Shown here piece by piece: positions 5,879-8,371 of a DNA stretch of 8,371 nt. Location: NCBI GenBank assembly GCA_024691145.1, contig JAILNW010000236.1, positions 1-8,371 of the forward strand. The letters are read 5' to 3'. This stretch comes from Lachnospiraceae bacterium. GTDB lineage: Bacteria; Bacillota; Clostridia; Lachnospirales; Lachnospiraceae. The notes below the pieces were generated by a model, which was given only the letters and a program-made list of their open reading frames with translations, did not search any database and was not told the origin of the DNA. Made by a program: the position numbers and the translations under genes. The first letter of the stretch is position 1. Each line of letters begins with the position of its first letter.

Positions 5879-7900
5879 ATGGTCAATGATAAGCATATAC
5901 AGATTATTCGTTCAATAATAAATGATTATGATAATAAAGAATTACAATTGGCGCTTATAAGCGGATATAGTTCTCTTAGCATTTCTGATGAAGAAATCAG
6001 AAATATATGCCAAGATGAGTTTTTAGTGTTATATCACCAGTATAATAATGGTCCGGATATAATGCATTCTGCTTATGAGCCTTTTTTAGAATGGATTTAT
6101 AACTGTTACCACGGCTTTTTTGAAAAAGAAATGACCATAGACGAATTTTTGGATAATGCAAAGGTCTATCCGGTAATAAAAAAGACATTTTCTTATTACC
6201 TTCAGTATAAGCAGTTAAGAAGGTTTGAGGGATTTATCTATTTTCAGAGCATTTGTGAATATGAGGAATTAAGGTTTATTAAGTCCTTAACAAGCATTAT
6301 ACAATTGATTGCTAATAAACGTAAGATTTGTATTATGCTTGATAAGATTCATTTTGCAGGTGCTTCAACTATAAGGGTTCTGCTTGAGTTATATAAGAAT
6401 AAAAGTCTTTATAACAGTATTCTTGTATTTTGCACATATAGGGAAGATTTTAGAATATCAACATATATGAGAAATGAATGGAACATATTTATTGAAAAAT
6501 GTTCCAATGATGATTCTATATATGAAGCACGATGTAATCCTGATGACGAAGACCAGGTTGAGCATGATACCTTTTTTTATTTTGGGCAGGATTGCAATAA
6601 GCATTTAAGAACTATAAAGGACATGATGAATACCAGTGCATATTCCCAGGCGGTATATTATACTAATGAATTATTCAGCAGTATTATAGAATATGCCGAA
6701 GCAGATGAACTTGCAATGGATATAAAATGCTTTTATGAAATATGTTTTCTTGATGCCTTTTGCAAGGCTTATTCAGGACTTTTAAAAGAAGCAAAAAGTG
6801 TTGTTGATTATATAGACAGAAGATTAGACAGGGACTATAACATGCTTAACAGGCACGATAACAGGTTTTTAAGTGAATGTAAGTATAAGTTATACTATAT
6901 TACATACTGGCTCAATATGGACGATATGAGCAAGTATGTGCAGGCATACCATTATGCCAAAGCGGCAGCTGAGTATGCAGTAGACATCAAAGATGAGAAA
7001 AAGCAGTTTTATGCTGAGGTTGCCAAGGATATTACATCACTTATGTACGTGGAATGGTTTTTTCCAAGTGATAATGTTTATCAGTTTGATGTACTGTCAC
7101 CAGAATATTATGAGAAAATGATAAAGAAAGCGATTGACATGGAGGATTTGTCTGTTGCTGCAGTTTATTATGCTTTGGCATTTGAGAATACCAAGGATTT
7201 TTTGCAAAGGGTAGAATATGAAAAAGCAGAATTTACTGAGTTCCCAAAGGCTATTAAATTATTATCAAAAGTAGATAATATGCATTTGTTAAGTCATCTT
7301 CATAATTTTAAGTCTTTACAGGCTTATCATTATGAGTTTAATAATGTTGCAATTAAGATTAACAGGCTTTGCAATGAATATATGGACAGGGAAGATGACA
7401 GAATCGTAGAAAATGGTTATTCATATAGCCTGAAGGAACAGTATGATATTTCTCATAATGTTAATGAAAAGAAATTAAATTATTTATATAAAAGATATAT
7501 TGCTTCAAAAAATGATGTTAAGGGTTCAATAGAATTTCTGCAGGATAACTATTATCTTTCTGAAATGGCAGGAACACTGCTTGATATGGCTAAGGATAAT
7601 GTGTATATGCATCATTACAAAAAGGCAAGGGAAATAATAACTGTTATTATTCTTATTATTGATAATATTAATAAAACAGGGCTTTTTAATGCCTCAAGAG
7701 GCCTTTTATATAGCATAAGGGCATTTTGTTATTACAAAGAAGGCAAGATTTATAAGACATATGAAGATATCGACCGTTCAGAGGCATTTTTTGAACATAT
7801 AATATATGGTAACCGACAGATTGATGAGGATAATCTTGGTAATGCCTCAGTAGATACATTTTATTATTTTTTAGTAAAGGGACTTCTGGCAATATATTAA
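5879..7900 (+). CDS. Large signalling protein: degenerate STAND-like ATPase plus TPR-like repeats, ended by an in-frame TAA
   Basis: The 673-residue product starts at ATG 5879 with GAGGG (5866-5870) eight bases upstream, 30 bases after the HD-GYP gene, so it is the second gene of that operon. Residues 1-210 resemble STAND/AAA+ signalling ATPases: LALISGYSSLSISDEE (24-39) sits where a P-loop would be but has no GxxxxGK[ST], AYEPFLEWI (65-73) matches a recurring feature after the P-loop, ICIMLDKIHFAGAST (150-164) looks like a Walker B strand, and ILVFCTYRE (181-189) like the following sensor strand. The missing lysine suggests no ATP hydrolysis. From about 240 onward the protein is helical, with tyrosine- and alanine-rich repeats typical of TPR arrays (e.g. 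DMSKYVQAYHYAKAAAEYA), likely a protein-interaction scaffold. The TAA at 7898-7900 interrupts a frame that continues to the window end, so the intact protein was probably longer. No signal peptide or membrane segment is seen. Function is unknown. Confidence 0.75.
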   Translation: MVNDKHIQIIRSIINDYDNKELQLALISGYSSLSISDEEIRNICQDEFLVLYHQYNNGPDIMHSAYEPFLEWIYNCYHGFFEKEMTIDEFLDNAKVYPVIKKTFSYYLQYKQLRRFEGFIYFQSICEYEELRFIKSLTSIIQLIANKRKICIMLDKIHFAGASTIRVLLELYKNKSLYNSILVFCTYREDFRISTYMRNEWNIFIEKCSNDDSIYEARCNPDDEDQVEHDTFFYFGQDCNKHLRTIKDMMNTSAYSQAVYYTNELFSSIIEYAEADELAMDIKCFYEICFLDAFCKAYSGLLKEAKSVVDYIDRRLDRDYNMLNRHDNRFLSECKYKLYYITYWLNMDDMSKYVQAYHYAKAAAEYAVDIKDEKKQFYAEVAKDITSLMYVEWFFPSDNVYQFDVLSPEYYEKMIKKAIDMEDLSVAAVYYALAFENTKDFLQRVEYEKAEFTEFPKAIKLLSKVDNMHLLSHLHNFKSLQAYHYEFNNVAIKINRLCNEYMDREDDRIVENGYSYSLKEQYDISHNVNEKKLNYLYKRYIASKNDVKGSIEFLQDNYYLSEMAGTLLDMAKDNVYMHHYKKAREIITVIILIIDNINKTGLFNASRGLLYSIRAFCYYKEGKIYKTYEDIDRSEAFFEHIIYGNRQIDEDNLGNASVDTFYYFLVKGLLAIY

Positions 7901-8371
7901 GAAAATTATGTAAAGGCAGAAAAGTTTTTTGATAAAACTTATGAGATATTTTCTATCACTGACAATGAATATCTTATGATTTATGATATAATATGTATAG
8001 AGAGAGCTGCTTTATACAGAATTCTTAATATGCCTAAGAAGGCAGAGAGTCTTCTTGTTGGAGGAAGAGATTTTTATAAAGAGATGGGGCTTTTAAAGAG
8101 AGCAGCCTATCTTGATGCCTGTTTAAAAGGACAGGAGTATGAGATTGACAGTAATGAATATGAACTTTCATGGCTGAGCCTGGATGAGATTCTTACTGCA
8201 TCCTTAAATGAAAGAAAAGAACTGCAGATAGCAGAAGAGCAGAGCAATAATGAATTTATGGCAGACTGGATTGATATGGTTAACAAAGAGAATGTTGATA
8301 TAGACATTATTGAACCAGCCATAGATAAGATTAAGAATATGCTTGGCATAGGTTATTATGCTCTGTATATG
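7901..8371 (+). pseudogene. Continuation of the same reading frame beyond the TAA (3' truncated by window)
   Basis: Immediately after TAA 7898-7900 the same frame stays open for 157 codons to the window edge. It begins ENYVKAEKFFDKTYEIF, which is itself a TPR-like helix, so the stop falls inside a repeat. More TPR-like helices follow (MPKKAESLLVGGRDFYKEMG, then LLKRAAYLDACLKG). Next is a coiled-coil-like linker (SLNERKELQIAEEQSNNEFM) and a segment ending IKNMLGIGYYALYM that looks like the start of a new globular domain, possibly GAF-like. No ribosome-binding site or suitably placed ATG follows the stop, so independent translation is unlikely. In proteins of this general build the C-terminus carries an output domain such as a GGDEF, histidine-kinase or cyclase module; which one cannot be seen here. 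Confidence 0.7.

Noticed and set aside
1..8371. CRISPR array, tRNA, rRNA or complete insertion sequence
   Set aside because: No regularly spaced direct repeats, no cloverleaf or rRNA-like sequence, and no transposase with terminal repeats were seen.

Overview
This is an AT-rich window with Shine-Dalgarno sites of the AGGAGG type, sigma-A-like promoters, a CvfB/YitL-type RNA-binding protein, a BioY biotin importer and a REC-HD-GYP regulator. Together these point to a low-GC Gram-positive of the Clostridia, most likely a Lachnospiraceae relative. That assignment is inference from gene content and style; no rRNA or other marker gene is present.

Region 1 (about 1-2050) is an eroded accessory segment that reads like the 3' end of a polymorphic-toxin locus. 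It begins with the tail of a lysine-rich protein (2-96). Next is a SUKH (SMI1/KNR4)-like immunity gene whose 5' end looks damaged (187-699), closed by a strong hairpin (712-756). Then comes a toxin-tip remnant with PD-(D/E)XK-like residues, broken by a one-base frameshift (812-1239). Four bases later an intact orphan gene starts in the immunity position (1244-1735). A second frameshifted remnant (1753-1961) and a very short Rhs/YD-like scrap (1958-2023) follow. Two consecutive hairpins (2017-2085) separate this debris from the housekeeping genes.

Region 2 (2089-4705) is core metabolism and regulation. On the minus strand, a fold-type I PLP aminotransferase of the CobD/HisC group overlaps the S1-domain protein CvfB by ATGA, so the two are probably translationally coupled. 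Divergently, bioY on the plus strand encodes the substrate-binding membrane subunit of a biotin ECF transporter. The two units share a compact control region in which a perfect 9-bp inverted repeat carries a TATAAT on each strand.

Region 3 (4714-8371) is a signalling operon. A good promoter (TTGACG-17-TAATAT) drives a response regulator with an intact HD-GYP domain, predicted to be a cyclic-di-GMP phosphodiesterase. It is followed by a large helical protein that looks like a STAND-type ATPase without a usable P-loop plus TPR-like repeats. That reading frame has a single in-frame TAA (7898-7900), after which the same frame stays open for 157 codons to the window edge. The gene is therefore either a recent nonsense mutant, an assembly error, or a two-part gene. 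Its C-terminal output domain lies outside the window.

The most noteworthy points are the layered toxin/immunity debris, the palindromic divergent promoter, and the interrupted pseudo-ATPase/TPR protein paired with an HD-GYP regulator.
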